Shown piece by piece: positions 34,174-43,032 of a stretch of 64,000 nt of DNA. The position numbers and the translations under genes were made by a program. Origin of the DNA: Mesorhizobium sp. M8A.F.Ca.ET.218.01.1.1 (lineage in GTDB: Bacteria > Pseudomonadota > Alphaproteobacteria > Rhizobiales > Rhizobiaceae); contig NZ_SRUZ01000009.1 in the NCBI RefSeq assembly GCF_004791165.1, forward strand, positions 150,873 to 214,872, written 5' to 3'. Numbering within the stretch: the stretch's first letter is position 1; each line of letters begins with the position of its first letter. The notes below the pieces were generated by a model. The model saw only the letters and a program-made list of their open reading frames with translations, did no database searches and was not told where the DNA came from.

Positions 34174-35100
34174 TCAAATTTTGGCAAGTTCGGGAAGGAC
34201 ATCAAAAAGGTCGGCGACGAGACCGTAGTCGGCTACCTGGAAGATCGGCGCCTCCTCGTCCTTGTTGATGGCGACGATGACCTTGGAATCCTTCATGCCG
34301 GCGAGGTGCTGGATGGCGCCGGAGATGCCCACCGCGATGTAGAGATCGGGAGCCACCACCTTGCCGGTCTGGCCGACCTGCCAGTCGTTCGGCGCATAGC
34401 CGGCATCGACCGCGGCGCGCGAAGCGCCAACAGCCGCACCGAGCTTGTCGGCGACCGGCAGGATGACCTCCTTGAATTTTTCCGCCGAACCCAGCGCACG
34501 GCCGCCCGAGATGATGATCTTGGCCGAGGTTAGTTCCGGACGGTCGGTGTCGGAAAGCTTGTTCTCAATGAAAATGGAGAGCCTCGGGTCGGCTGCCGGC
34601 GAGACAAGCTCGACGGCAGCCGCATTGCCTTGGGAGGCGCTCGAATATGATGCGGTGCGCACGGTGATCACTTTCTTGGCGTCGGTTGACTGCACCGTCT
34701 GGATGGCATTGCCGGCGTAGATCGGCCGCTTGAAGGTGTCGGGCGACACGATCTCGATGATCTCGGAGACCTGCGCGACATCGAGCAGGGCGGCGACGCG
34801 CGGCGCGACGTTCTTGCCCGACGAGGTCGCAGGCGCGATGATGGTGTCGTAAGCGCCGGCCAGCGAGACGACCAGCGCCGCCAGCGGTTCGGCGAGACGC
34901 TCGGTCAGTTCATCGGCATCGGCCAGCAGCACCTTGGTGACGCCCTTGAGCTTGGCTGCGGCATCCGCCGCCGGCTTGGCGCCCTTGCCGGCGACCAGCA
35001 CATGCACGTCCGAACCGATCTGCAGGGCCGCGGAAAGCGCCTTGGCGGTCTGGTCGGAAAGGGTTGCGTTGTCGTGTTCGGCAATCAGAAGAATAGCCAT
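34174..35100 (-). CDS. etfA: Electron transfer flavoprotein alpha subunit
   Basis: A 308-residue ETF alpha. The C-terminal FAD domain is typical: [16 protein letters not shown] (about residue 200), [24 protein letters not shown] (about 228, given here as landmark), [17 protein letters not shown] and [22 protein letters not shown]. With EtfB it accepts electrons from flavin dehydrogenases, including DMGDH and TMADH families, and passes them to ETF-quinone oxidoreductase. Two such dehydrogenases lie on the other side of the shared iclR promoter region. It follows etfB by 24 bp. The sequence is close to the general rhizobial ETF, so it may serve the whole cell. Confidence 0.95.
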   Translation of the reverse strand: MAILLIAEHDNATLSDQTAKALSAALQIGSDVHVLVAGKGAKPAADAAAKLKGVTKVLLADADELTERLAEPLAALVVSLAGAYDTIIAPATSSGKNVAPRVAALLDVAQVSEIIEIVSPDTFKRPIYAGNAIQTVQSTDAKKVITVRTASYSSASQGNAAAVELVSPAADPRLSIFIENKLSDTDRPELTSAKIIISGGRALGSAEKFKEVILPVADKLGAAVGASRAAVDAGYAPNDWQVGQTGKVVAPDLYIAVGISGAIQHLAGMKDSKVIVAINKDEEAPIFQVADYGLVADLFDVLPELAKI

Positions 35101-35124
35101 GTTGTTGTCTCCTTTTCCGATCGC

Positions 35125-35874
35125 TTACAGCACGCCGGCTTCGTTCTTGAGCTTGTCGATCAATTCGGCCACCGACTTGACCTTGACGCCCGCCTTGCGG
35201 CCGCTGGGCTCCTCGGTCTTGAGCACCTTCAGCCGCCGCTTGACGTCGGCGCCGTAGTCGGCCGGGCTCTTTTCGTCGAGCTGCTTCTTCTTGGCCTTCA
35301 TGATGTTGGGCAAGGAGGCATAGCGCGGCTGGTTGAGGCGAAGGTCGGCGGTGATGATCGCCGGCATCTTCAGTTCCACCGTCTGCAGGCCGCCGTCGAC
35401 TTCGCGCGTCACCTTGGCCTTGTCGCCGTCGATGACAACCTTGGAGGCGAAAGTGCCCTGCGCCCAGCCGAGAAGGGCTGCCAGCATCTGGCCGGTCTGG
35501 TTGGAATCGTCGTCGATCGCCTGCTTGCCGAGGATGACGAGGCCAGGCTGTTCGGCGTCGACGACGCCCTTCAGCACCTTGGCGACACCGAGCGGCTCGG
35601 TCTGCTCATCGGTCTTGACCAGGATGGCGCGGTCGGCGCCCATGGCGAGCGCGGTGCGCAAGGTTTCCTGCGCCTGCTGCGGTCCGATAGAGACGACGAT
35701 GATCTCTTCCGCCTTGCCGGCTTCCTTCAGCCGGAGCGCCTCTTCGACCGCGATCTCGTCAAACGGGTTCATCGCCATCTTGACGTTGGCGAGTTCTACA
35801 GCCGAACCGTCAGCCTTGACGCGAACCTTGACGTTCGCATCCACAACTCGCTTCACGGGTACAAGGATTTTCAC
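35125..35874 (-). CDS. etfB: Electron transfer flavoprotein beta subunit
   Basis: A 249-residue ETF beta. Conserved [14 protein letters not shown] at the N terminus, [16 protein letters not shown] (about 37), the AMP-binding [23 protein letters not shown] (about 115; the QAIDDD signature is the key part), and the recognition-loop region with [15 protein letters not shown] (about 190). It binds AMP and docks the dehydrogenases. A 78-bp gap separates it from the aminotransferase upstream, so a separate promoter is possible, though I see no clear one. Confidence 0.95.
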   Translation of the reverse strand: MKILVPVKRVVDANVKVRVKADGSAVELANVKMAMNPFDEIAVEEALRLKEAGKAEEIIVVSIGPQQAQETLRTALAMGADRAILVKTDEQTEPLGVAKVLKGVVDAEQPGLVILGKQAIDDDSNQTGQMLAALLGWAQGTFASKVVIDGDKAKVTREVDGGLQTVELKMPAIITADLRLNQPRYASLPNIMKAKKKQLDEKSPADYGADVKRRLKVLKTEEPSGRKAGVKVKSVAELIDKLKNEAGVL

Positions 35875-35952
35875 TTGATTGTGCCCTTATTTTCGGGGTG
35901 AGTTTCCCTATTCCGGGACCACATGGCCCAGGCAATATTCCATCTCAATCAA

Positions 35953-37308
35953 TTATCGCCCGGCTTGCGCGAGGCCCACATCGAGTGCGGCGACGATCCG
36001 CTTCACATCTGCCGCCGTGATGACGAGCGGGGGTGAGATGATGACGTTGGCACCGGAAGTGCGGACCATTACGCTTTCTTCGTATGCGGTGTCGAAAACC
36101 TTCTGCACGACGTCTTTGGCCGCTGCCGATTTCGTCTTGCGGTCCGACACCAGTTCAAGCGCGCACATCAGACCGAGACCCCGCACGTCCCCTACCAGCT
36201 CATGCTTCTCCTTGAGGCCTTCAAGGCCCACAAGCAACTCCGCTCCCCGGGCCTTTGCATTCGCGGCGACGTTGAGACGTTTTGTTTCGGCGAGCGTCGC
36301 GAGCGCTGCGGCGGCTCCAACTGGGTGACCTGAATAGGTGTAGCCGTGGCCGATCGAGCCAATGGCGCCCTTGGAGGCCTCAAATACCGTTGCCACCTTT
36401 TGGCAGATCATCACCGCGCCGAACGGAAAGTATCCGTTGCTGATTGCCTTGGCCGTGCACATGAAGTCCGGTTTGACACCCCAGCCACGCGAGCCGGTCC
36501 AGGCGCCCGTGCGTCCAAACGCTGTGATCACCTCGTCGGCGATCAGCAAAATGCCGTGCTTGTCGCAAATGGCACGCATCAATGGCATGAAGGTTTCATG
36601 CGGCACGATAACGCCACCCGACCCCAGCACCGGTTCCATGATCATGGCAGCGATCGTATCGGCCCCCTGGAAGGCGATCTCATCCTCGAACTGGCGAGCG
36701 ATCGCCTGGGCAATCTCCGCCGGATCAGAGGTGCCGAAGGGATTGCGGTAGGCATAAGGTGCGGCGAGATGAAAAACCCCAGGTAGCAACGGCTCGTAGT
36801 TGCGGCGGAAGTTGGCATTGCCATTGACCGATGCGCCACCGAAATGCGTGCCATGGTAGCCCTTCTTGAGGGCAACAAACTTGGTGCGCTCGGGTTGGCC
36901 ATTGATCTTGTGATACTGACGCGCCAGACGCAAAGCGGTCTCGACCGAATCCGAACCGCCCGACGTGAAGAACGCACGCACGAGGCCGTCTTCCTTGAAC
37001 CATTCCGCCAGCTCGTATGAGAGCTCGATCGCCGGCGACGGCGATGTGCCGCGGAACGCGGAATAATAGGGAAGCTGGTCCAGTTGATCGCGGATCGCCT
37101 TTTTCACCGGCTCGCAAGAATAGCCGAGGTTGACATTCCAAAGGCCGCCGACGGCATCGAGCAGCTTCCTGCCGTGGATATCGGTGACCTCAACCCCCTC
37201 GGCCGCATTGATGATGTGCGGCGGGTTCGCTTGCATCTCGGCGGGATGCGCCATGGGATGCCACATGTGGCGGGCGTTGTTCTCAACAAGGAAATTCGTC
37301 TCTCGCAC
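35953..37308 (-). CDS. Class III aminotransferase (PLP), module B
   Basis: A 451-residue omega-aminotransferase: [13 protein letters not shown] (about 52), FTSGGSDSVETALRLARQYH (about 115), IADEVITAFGRTG (about 245) and the Schiff-base Lys in CTAKAISNGYFPFGAV (about 283). It lacks the GKPMGNGHP signature of the phospho-lyases, so it is an ordinary transaminase. It follows the HAD gene by 12 bp and belongs to the iclR transcript. It may take amino groups from a demethylated intermediate, giving a route parallel to the kinase/lyase. Amine and acceptor are unknown. Confidence 0.9.
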   Translation of the reverse strand: MRETNFLVENNARHMWHPMAHPAEMQANPPHIINAAEGVEVTDIHGRKLLDAVGGLWNVNLGYSCEPVKKAIRDQLDQLPYYSAFRGTSPSPAIELSYELAEWFKEDGLVRAFFTSGGSDSVETALRLARQYHKINGQPERTKFVALKKGYHGTHFGGASVNGNANFRRNYEPLLPGVFHLAAPYAYRNPFGTSDPAEIAQAIARQFEDEIAFQGADTIAAMIMEPVLGSGGVIVPHETFMPLMRAICDKHGILLIADEVITAFGRTGAWTGSRGWGVKPDFMCTAKAISNGYFPFGAVMICQKVATVFEASKGAIGSIGHGYTYSGHPVGAAAALATLAETKRLNVAANAKARGAELLVGLEGLKEKHELVGDVRGLGLMCALELVSDRKTKSAAAKDVVQKVFDTAYEESVMVRTSGANVIISPPLVITAADVKRIVAALDVGLAQAGR

Positions 37309-37320
37309 CCTCTGTTCCTC

Positions 37321-37974
37321 TCAAATTCCCAGCATCTTGATTGCCTGGGCATAGCTTTCGCCTGGCCCGGTAACATCGAAGTGCACGATGTGCATCCCGA
37401 CGTCCGACGCTCCTTTGACGTTCTTGGCCTGGTCGTCCACGAACACGCAATCCGAAGGGGCAAGGCCAAGCCCGTCGAAGACGAACCCGTAAGCGCGCGG
37501 GTCGGGTTTCAGGATTTTTGTGTACGTCGCGTCGACGATCAGGTCGAACATCTGAAGGAATGGAAGCTTGGACCGAAATCCCGCGCCATAGAACAGATCG
37601 AGCTCATTCGACAGGATGGCAAGCTTCTTACCCGCGTCCTTGGCAACCTCAATCGCGCGCAACGCCTCTGGTCTGATCATCAGCTGCGGATCATCACCCC
37701 GGATGCGCTGGAGGAACACGGGGAGTTCATCCCAGGTCTCACCGAGGAGCTTGCCGGTCTCGCGTGCCCGCGTGTACCAGTAGTCCCGTTCGGTGATTGC
37801 CCCGGACTGCATCTGTTGCCACAACGCGTCGCCATCGGTGTCGAAGGGGCCCATCCAGTCAAGGGTGCCTGCAGGCAGTCCCAAGGCGGCCTCGTTCAGG
37901 CGCTGGGTTTCAAAGACCGTTTTCGAGATCACACCGCCGAAATCGAGGACAAGCGCACTACGGCGTTCAGGCAT
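37321..37974 (-). CDS. HAD-superfamily hydrolase
   Basis: A 217-residue HAD subfamily IA protein. Motif I is LVLDFGGVIS (nucleophile Asp, about residue 11, with Gly where many phosphatases have the second Asp), motif II is AILSNE (about 120), motif III the Lys of KILKPDPRAYG (about 155), and motif IV FVDDQAKNV (about 180). The missing second Asp is common in this DFGGV subgroup. It may be a phosphatase that removes dead-end phospho-amines, or a dehalogenase-like hydrolase. ATG 37974 overlaps the iclR stop by 8 bp. Confidence 0.82.
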   Translation of the reverse strand: MPERRSALVLDFGGVISKTVFETQRLNEAALGLPAGTLDWMGPFDTDGDALWQQMQSGAITERDYWYTRARETGKLLGETWDELPVFLQRIRGDDPQLMIRPEALRAIEVAKDAGKKLAILSNELDLFYGAGFRSKLPFLQMFDLIVDATYTKILKPDPRAYGFVFDGLGLAPSDCVFVDDQAKNVKGASDVGMHIVHFDVTGPGESYAQAIKMLGI

Positions 37975-38794
37975 CAAGAAGATCCTTCGTTGCACGCAGG
38001 ATGCTCGGATGAGGTTCAGCGCCGATTGCGCGAGATATTTCCACCGAAGCCCCGACTACGAGCCGTGCGGCTTTCAACTGCCTGTCCTTCGTCATTCGAG
38101 ATGCGACACCGGCGATCGCCACCGATCCAAAAGCGTCGCCACTGCTGGAAAAGATCGGCGCGGCCACACCGCTCGATTCCACTTCAAAAGACCCAGGCGC
38201 AAAGGCGAAGCCGCGATTCCTGATTTGGTCCAATTGCGCCCGCAGTTCCTCTTCGTCGACCACGGTATTTTTCGTGTACCTGACCAATTCTCCCTCGGCA
38301 AAAACCCCGTCGCGGACCTCAGGCGCGGCGAACGCCAGAAACGCCAGACCAGATGCGGTCGCGTGAAAAGGCAGCAATTGCGACGGGTTCACCCAGACAC
38401 GGGTCGATCTCTTCGGCTCCGTCACCGCTACCGTGATCATTGCGGTCTCGGCCGCCAGTGTGGCGTGCGCGGTTTCTTCCATCTCCTCGGCAAGCCTGTC
38501 GAGCACGGGATTGATGAATGACAGGAGCGGGAAACTAGCTTCTCTAACCCGAGCCAGCCTGAGTACGGCAATCCCCAGGCGGTATTTCTTGGTTTCCGCA
38601 TGCTGTTCCACAAAGCCGTTGCGAATAAGCGCAACAAGGATCCGAAGAGTCGTTGCTTTGTCGACTTTGGACTTTCGGGCGAGGTCGCTCAGGCCCCATT
38701 CCGGTTCCTGCACGGTAAAATATGAAAGTAGATAAAGCGCCCTATCGACGCTTTTCATCATTGGAACTGTTTCCCCAGGTCCGGATTTCGGCAC
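37967..38794 (-). CDS. IclR-family regulator, likely master regulator of module B
   Basis: A 275-residue IclR protein. N-terminal winged helix (about 15-75: WGLSDLARKSKVDKATTLRIL) and effector domain (about 90-260: LLPFHATASGLAFLAF, SSGVAAPIF). The GTG start at 38794 is favoured by a strong GAGGAGAGG ribosome-binding site; ATGs at 38761 and 38758 lack one. Its promoter (38894-38866) overlaps the 17-bp module B motif, as expected for autoregulation. The same motif controls the APC permease and phospho-lyase 10 kb away. It shares the HTH style of the other IclR at 12210. Confidence 0.88.
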   Translation of the reverse strand: MPKSGPGETVPMMKSVDRALYLLSYFTVQEPEWGLSDLARKSKVDKATTLRILVALIRNGFVEQHAETKKYRLGIAVLRLARVREASFPLLSFINPVLDRLAEEMEETAHATLAAETAMITVAVTEPKRSTRVWVNPSQLLPFHATASGLAFLAFAAPEVRDGVFAEGELVRYTKNTVVDEEELRAQLDQIRNRGFAFAPGSFEVESSGVAAPIFSSSGDAFGSVAIAGVASRMTKDRQLKAARLVVGASVEISRAIGAEPHPSILRATKDLLDA

Positions 38795-38861
38795 GATTTC
38801 CTCTCCTCGATGAGTGCTACTTGACAGAACTTCAAACCTAATGCAAGCTTTTTAAACTGAT

Positions 38862-38894
38862 GGTGACAATAATGAACCGCGAAACGACGGTCAA
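38862..38894 (-). promoter_or_regulatory. iclR promoter with module B operator
   Basis: On the minus strand TTGACC (38894-38889), 17 bp, TATTGT (38871-38866). The motif GGTGACAATAATGAACC (plus strand, 38862-38878) covers the -10. It equals the copy at 28141 except at two positions, and the reverse complement of the copy at 28011 except at one. The divergent ALDH starts at 39037. A TTGACA at 38821 on the plus strand has no matching -10, so that promoter stays unplaced. Confidence 0.68.
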
Positions 38895-39036
38895 GCCATA
38901 ATGGGAAATCCGAATGAATTTGCCTCAAAACGCTCGTCCCGCTGGCTCGGTCTATCTGACCGCTGAAGGCAGCCCGCGACACCATTCCGATTTAGCGTGA
39001 CTGAGAACGACTCGGAACCGACCGTAAGGACAACCA

Positions 39037-40521
39037 ATGGATCAAATCCAGATCGACCAGCTTCGGGGGCTTTCAGTTCCGGAGCAAGGGCTTTTCATCG
39101 ACGGAAAAGCGCGCAAGGCCCTGAAAGGCGGGACGCGCGAGGTGATATCGCCGCTTGATGGGTCAATCCTTACGCGCCTCGCTGAAGCCGAAGAAGGCGA
39201 TATCGACCTGGCGGTGGCGAGTGCCAGGGCGAGTTTCGACCGTGGATTATGGTCGAGGGCTGCGCCGGCCGAACGCAAGAAGGTGATGCACCGCATCGCC
39301 GAACTCATCGAAAAGAATGCGCTGGAACTGGCCGTGCTCGGAGTCCGCGACAACGGCACCGAAATCTCGATGGCGATAAAGGCGGAGCCTGGAAGCGCGG
39401 CCAACACGTTCCGCTACTACGGCGAGTTGATCGACAAGGTCTACGGCGAGATCGCACCGACGGCCGCTTCGGTTCTCGGCCTGGTTCATCATGACCCCGT
39501 CGGCGTTGTTGGCGTGATTGTTCCGTGGAACTTCCCGATGATGATCGGAGCATGGAAAATCGCTCCCGCGCTGGCGGCCGGAAATTCGGTTGTCGTAAAA
39601 CCGGCGGAGGTCGCATCACTTACCTTGCTGCGTTTGGCGGAGATCTGTTCGGAGGCTGGCCTGCCGGCCGGCGTCTTCAATGTGGTCACCGGGCAGGGTT
39701 CCGTCGTCGGTGCCGCACTCGGACTCCACAATGACGTCGATGTGCTGGCTTTCACGGGCTCCGGTCCCGTAGGGCGGAGGCTTCTCGAATATTCCGCCCG
39801 ATCTAATCTCAAGCGCGTCTATCTCGAACTCGGAGGTAAGTCGCCGAACGTAGTGTTCGCGGACGCACCGGATCTCGATCAGGCAGCCAAGGTCGCGGCC
39901 TATGGCATATTCCGCAACTCCGGTCAGGTTTGCGTAGCCGGCTCCCGGCTCTTGGTAGAGCGCTCGATTCACGCTGATTTTGCGCAAAAAGTGGCCGAAT
40001 TTGCTTCACAGATGCGGTTGGGCGATCCCCTTGATGTCAGAACCGAGGCTGGCGCGATTGCAAGCGCCGACCAACTTTTCAAGAACCTGGAATTTGTGGC
40101 CCGGGCCACAGCCGATGGCGCCTCGCTGCTTACCGGCGGTACCCGAATCCGCGAGGAAACAGGGGGATTCTTCATGGCGCCGACGGTGTTTGACCAAGTC
40201 GCTCCAGACGCCGCCCTTGCCCAGGAAGAAGTGTTCGGCCCGGTGCTTGCGATCACGCCCTTTGACGACGAGGCCGCCGCGGTTCGGATCGCAAACTCGA
40301 CGATTTACGGGCTGGCATCCGGCGTCTGGACGTCCAACCTCTCGCGCGCCCATCGCATGGTAAGGGCGATCAGGGCCGGCGTCGTCCACGTCAACACATA
40401 TGGAGGGCCGGACATCACCGTGCCGCTCGGTGGCGTCGGACAGTCTGGCAACGGTCACGACAAGTCGCCGCATGCCCTCGATAAATTCCTCAATCTCAAG
40501 ACAGCGTGGATTCAACTCTGA
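39037..40521 (+). CDS. Aldehyde dehydrogenase, PuuC/betaine-aldehyde type, module B
   Basis: An ALDH of 494 residues: PWNFPMMIGAWKIAPALAAG (about 165), the Glu in LELGGKSPNVVFADAPDL (about 265) and the catalytic Cys in NSGQVCVAGSR (about 298), with EEVFGPVLAI and the terminal PLGGVGQSGNGHDKS. It is the likely oxidase for the aldehyde released by the phospho-lyase. It diverges from iclR and is coupled (TGATG) to the DMGDH-like gene. It begins 159 bp past the operator. The substrate is not predictable from sequence. Confidence 0.93.
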   Translation: MDQIQIDQLRGLSVPEQGLFIDGKARKALKGGTREVISPLDGSILTRLAEAEEGDIDLAVASARASFDRGLWSRAAPAERKKVMHRIAELIEKNALELAVLGVRDNGTEISMAIKAEPGSAANTFRYYGELIDKVYGEIAPTAASVLGLVHHDPVGVVGVIVPWNFPMMIGAWKIAPALAAGNSVVVKPAEVASLTLLRLAEICSEAGLPAGVFNVVTGQGSVVGAALGLHNDVDVLAFTGSGPVGRRLLEYSARSNLKRVYLELGGKSPNVVFADAPDLDQAAKVAAYGIFRNSGQVCVAGSRLLVERSIHADFAQKVAEFASQMRLGDPLDVRTEAGAIASADQLFKNLEFVARATADGASLLTGGTRIREETGGFFMAPTVFDQVAPDAALAQEEVFGPVLAITPFDDEAAAVRIANSTIYGLASGVWTSNLSRAHRMVRAIRAGVVHVNTYGGPDITVPLGGVGQSGNGHDKSPHALDKFLNLKTAWIQL

Positions 40522-42995
40522 TGACCGAAAACAGATCCCCAAGGTCACTCCCAGAACGGGCTCCTGCAGTCGTCATCGGCGGCGGCATCATCGGCATATC
40601 GTCCCTCTACCATCTTGCGAAACGCGGAATGGCGGGTGCGGTGCTCTTGGAGCGTAAACAGCTTGCAAGTGGGACGACATGGCACGCGGCAGGAATCGTC
40701 GGGCAACTGCGTGAGTCTGGCTCGCAGACAGCGCTCTCGAAATACACCGCACGGCTCTTTATGGAACTCGAAAGTGAGACGGGACAGGCAACGGGCTACA
40801 AGCAGAACGGCACGCTGCATCTCGCATTGTCGGATATCCGGATGGACCAGTTGCTGCGCAACCATGACCATGCCGGACGAATGGAAATCGAAAGCCACAT
40901 ACTCTCGATCCCGGAGCTGAAAGAAATCTGGCCCCTGGTGGACTATGGGGGCGTCCAAGGCGGCTTCTTCGTTCCCTCCAACGGTCAGGTCAATCCCCTG
41001 GACGTCACCCAGGCGATGGCCCGCGGCGCTCGCAACAACGGGGCGCTGATTTTTGAGAACACTTCGGCCACAAGAATTCTGACGAAGAACGGCCGGGTGA
41101 TTGGTGTCGAAACCGATCAGGGTGTGATCGCCACCGAAAAAGTCATTCTCGCCGGCGGGATGTGGACAAGCCGCTTTGCCAAGGCACATGGGGTGACTGT
41201 GCCCCTTCATGCAGCGGAGCATTTCTACATCGTCACCGAAGCGATTGCCGGCCTCCCGCGCACCCTGCCCTGCCTTGTCGTCGGCGAAGAACGGACCTAC
41301 TGGAAGGAGGACGCGGGCAAGCTGTTGATCGGTGGTTTCGAAGCCTTGGGCAAGGCTTGGGGCAAAGAGGGCATTCCAGACGGTTTCGAGTTCGACGAAC
41401 TTCCATTCGACATGGAACATACCGAACCGATGCTTGAGACGATCTTCGCCCGCATGCCAGCGCTTGCCGAGATGGGGATCAAGACGTTTTTCAACGGCCC
41501 CGAGAGTTTCACACCGGACGGTCGGCCCTACCTCGGCCCCGCGCCGGAAATGCCAGGCCTGTTCATTGCCGCCGGCATGAATTCCAACGGCATCCTGAAC
41601 TCCGGCGGCGTCGGCTTAACGATGGCGGAGTGGCTGATCGACGGATATCCGAGCCGCAGCATGAACTCCATGCTGGCTTCTCGCGCCCATCCCTTTCAAT
41701 CCAACTCGACATACAATGCCGACAGGGTCGGTGAGTCCGTCGGATTCCATTACGGCATCCACTGGGCGGGCCGCCAGATCGAAACGGCACGCGGGGTACG
41801 TCGGGTACCACTGCACGACAGGCTGAAATCGCAAAACGCTGTTTTCGCCGAGCGCATCGGCTGGGAAATTCCAATGTATTACGACCCGTCCGGCTTGGGA
41901 TGGCAGGACAAACCTTCGGTCGGCGAGCAATACTGGTCTTCCCTGGTGGCCGACGAATGTGCCGCCGCCCGGGATGCGGCGGTGCTCCTTGACCAGTCCA
42001 TGTACGCCAAACTCCTGGTGCAGGGACCGGATGCCGTCGAAATGTTGAACAGGGTCTGCGGTGCCCAGATGGACGTGGCGGTCGGAACCTCCGTCTACAC
42101 CCAATTCCTCAATCAACGCGGCGGCATCGAGGCCGACGTGACGGTCACGCGGATCGGCCCACAGAAATTCCTCGTGGTTACGGGGCACCCCAGCCAGGTT
42201 CGCGACCGCGCCTGGCTTGAAATGCATGCGGACCCGGAGTGGCGGTTCGAAATCTTCGACGCCACGTCGTCCTACGCGCTGCTGACGATCCATGGGCCGA
42301 AGTCTCGCGAGATACTTTCCGCCCTGACGATAGACGACCTCAGCAACGAGAAATTTCCGTTCGGTGCCGCGCGGGAAATCGACCTTGCCCATGCACGGGT
42401 CTGGGCCATCAGAAGATCGTTCGTAGGCGAACTTGGCTACGAGCTGCTGATTTCGACGGAGTTCACGCACGGTGTCTACGAGAACATCCTGACGGTCGGA
42501 ACGCCACTCGGCCTGCGGCATATGGGAATGTTTGCCATGGGAAGTTGCCGCCTTGAAAAGGCTTTCAGGCACTTCGGGCATGACATCACCGAGGAGGACA
42601 CACCTTACGAAACCGGCCTAGGATTTGCTGTTGATCTCAACAAGAGCGAGTTCATCGGCAAAGGCCCTCTCGCAAGGCAGAAGGCAGGCGGTGCAGCCAC
42701 GCTCTTCAGGACGGTATCGGTCTCCGTCAACGGCCTCGGAAGAACAGGTCCTTATCTCGCGCACAATGAACCGATCTGGAAAGGCGATGACCTTGTGGGC
42801 CACGTCACCTCCGGAGGATGGGGCTACCGCGTTGGCAAAATGCTGGGGCTTGCAAGCCTGCATCGTGAGGATGGCGTCTCGAAGGCATGGCTCGAAGAGG
42901 GTGATTTCGAGGTCCAGATCGCCGGCAAACGCTATCCGATCCAGGTCCAGCTTCAGCCCCTCTACGACCCGCAGGGAGAGCGGATGCGTGGCTGA
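40521..42995 (+). CDS. DMGDH/sarcosine-dehydrogenase-like FAD demethylase with GcvT-type folate domain, module B
   Basis: An 824-residue flavoprotein. DAO domain: VVIGGGIIGISSLYHLAKRG (about 19-38) and SGTTWHAAG (about 53-61) with the presumed FAD-linking His. The C-terminal GcvT domain (about 440-810) includes RSFVGELGYELL, CRLEKAFRHFGHD and YETGLGFAVDLNKSEFIGK. Demethylation would yield 5,10-methylene-THF and reduced ETF. ATG 40521 shares a base with the ALDH stop; a GTG at 40506 is in frame but unneeded. The paralogue in module A has the same domain order. Confidence 0.9.
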   Translation: MTENRSPRSLPERAPAVVIGGGIIGISSLYHLAKRGMAGAVLLERKQLASGTTWHAAGIVGQLRESGSQTALSKYTARLFMELESETGQATGYKQNGTLHLALSDIRMDQLLRNHDHAGRMEIESHILSIPELKEIWPLVDYGGVQGGFFVPSNGQVNPLDVTQAMARGARNNGALIFENTSATRILTKNGRVIGVETDQGVIATEKVILAGGMWTSRFAKAHGVTVPLHAAEHFYIVTEAIAGLPRTLPCLVVGEERTYWKEDAGKLLIGGFEALGKAWGKEGIPDGFEFDELPFDMEHTEPMLETIFARMPALAEMGIKTFFNGPESFTPDGRPYLGPAPEMPGLFIAAGMNSNGILNSGGVGLTMAEWLIDGYPSRSMNSMLASRAHPFQSNSTYNADRVGESVGFHYGIHWAGRQIETARGVRRVPLHDRLKSQNAVFAERIGWEIPMYYDPSGLGWQDKPSVGEQYWSSLVADECAAARDAAVLLDQSMYAKLLVQGPDAVEMLNRVCGAQMDVAVGTSVYTQFLNQRGGIEADVTVTRIGPQKFLVVTGHPSQVRDRAWLEMHADPEWRFEIFDATSSYALLTIHGPKSREILSALTIDDLSNEKFPFGAAREIDLAHARVWAIRRSFVGELGYELLISTEFTHGVYENILTVGTPLGLRHMGMFAMGSCRLEKAFRHFGHDITEEDTPYETGLGFAVDLNKSEFIGKGPLARQKAGGAATLFRTVSVSVNGLGRTGPYLAHNEPIWKGDDLVGHVTSGGWGYRVGKMLGLASLHREDGVSKAWLEEGDFEVQIAGKRYPIQVQLQPLYDPQGERMRG

Positions 42996-43032
42996 GACCG
43001 ACTAACCAAAAAACAAAAAATGAGTGGGAACC

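Noticed and set aside
38821-38850. Plus-strand promoter for the ALDH gene from TTGACA at 38821
   Set aside because: No acceptable -10 at 16-18 bp spacing.
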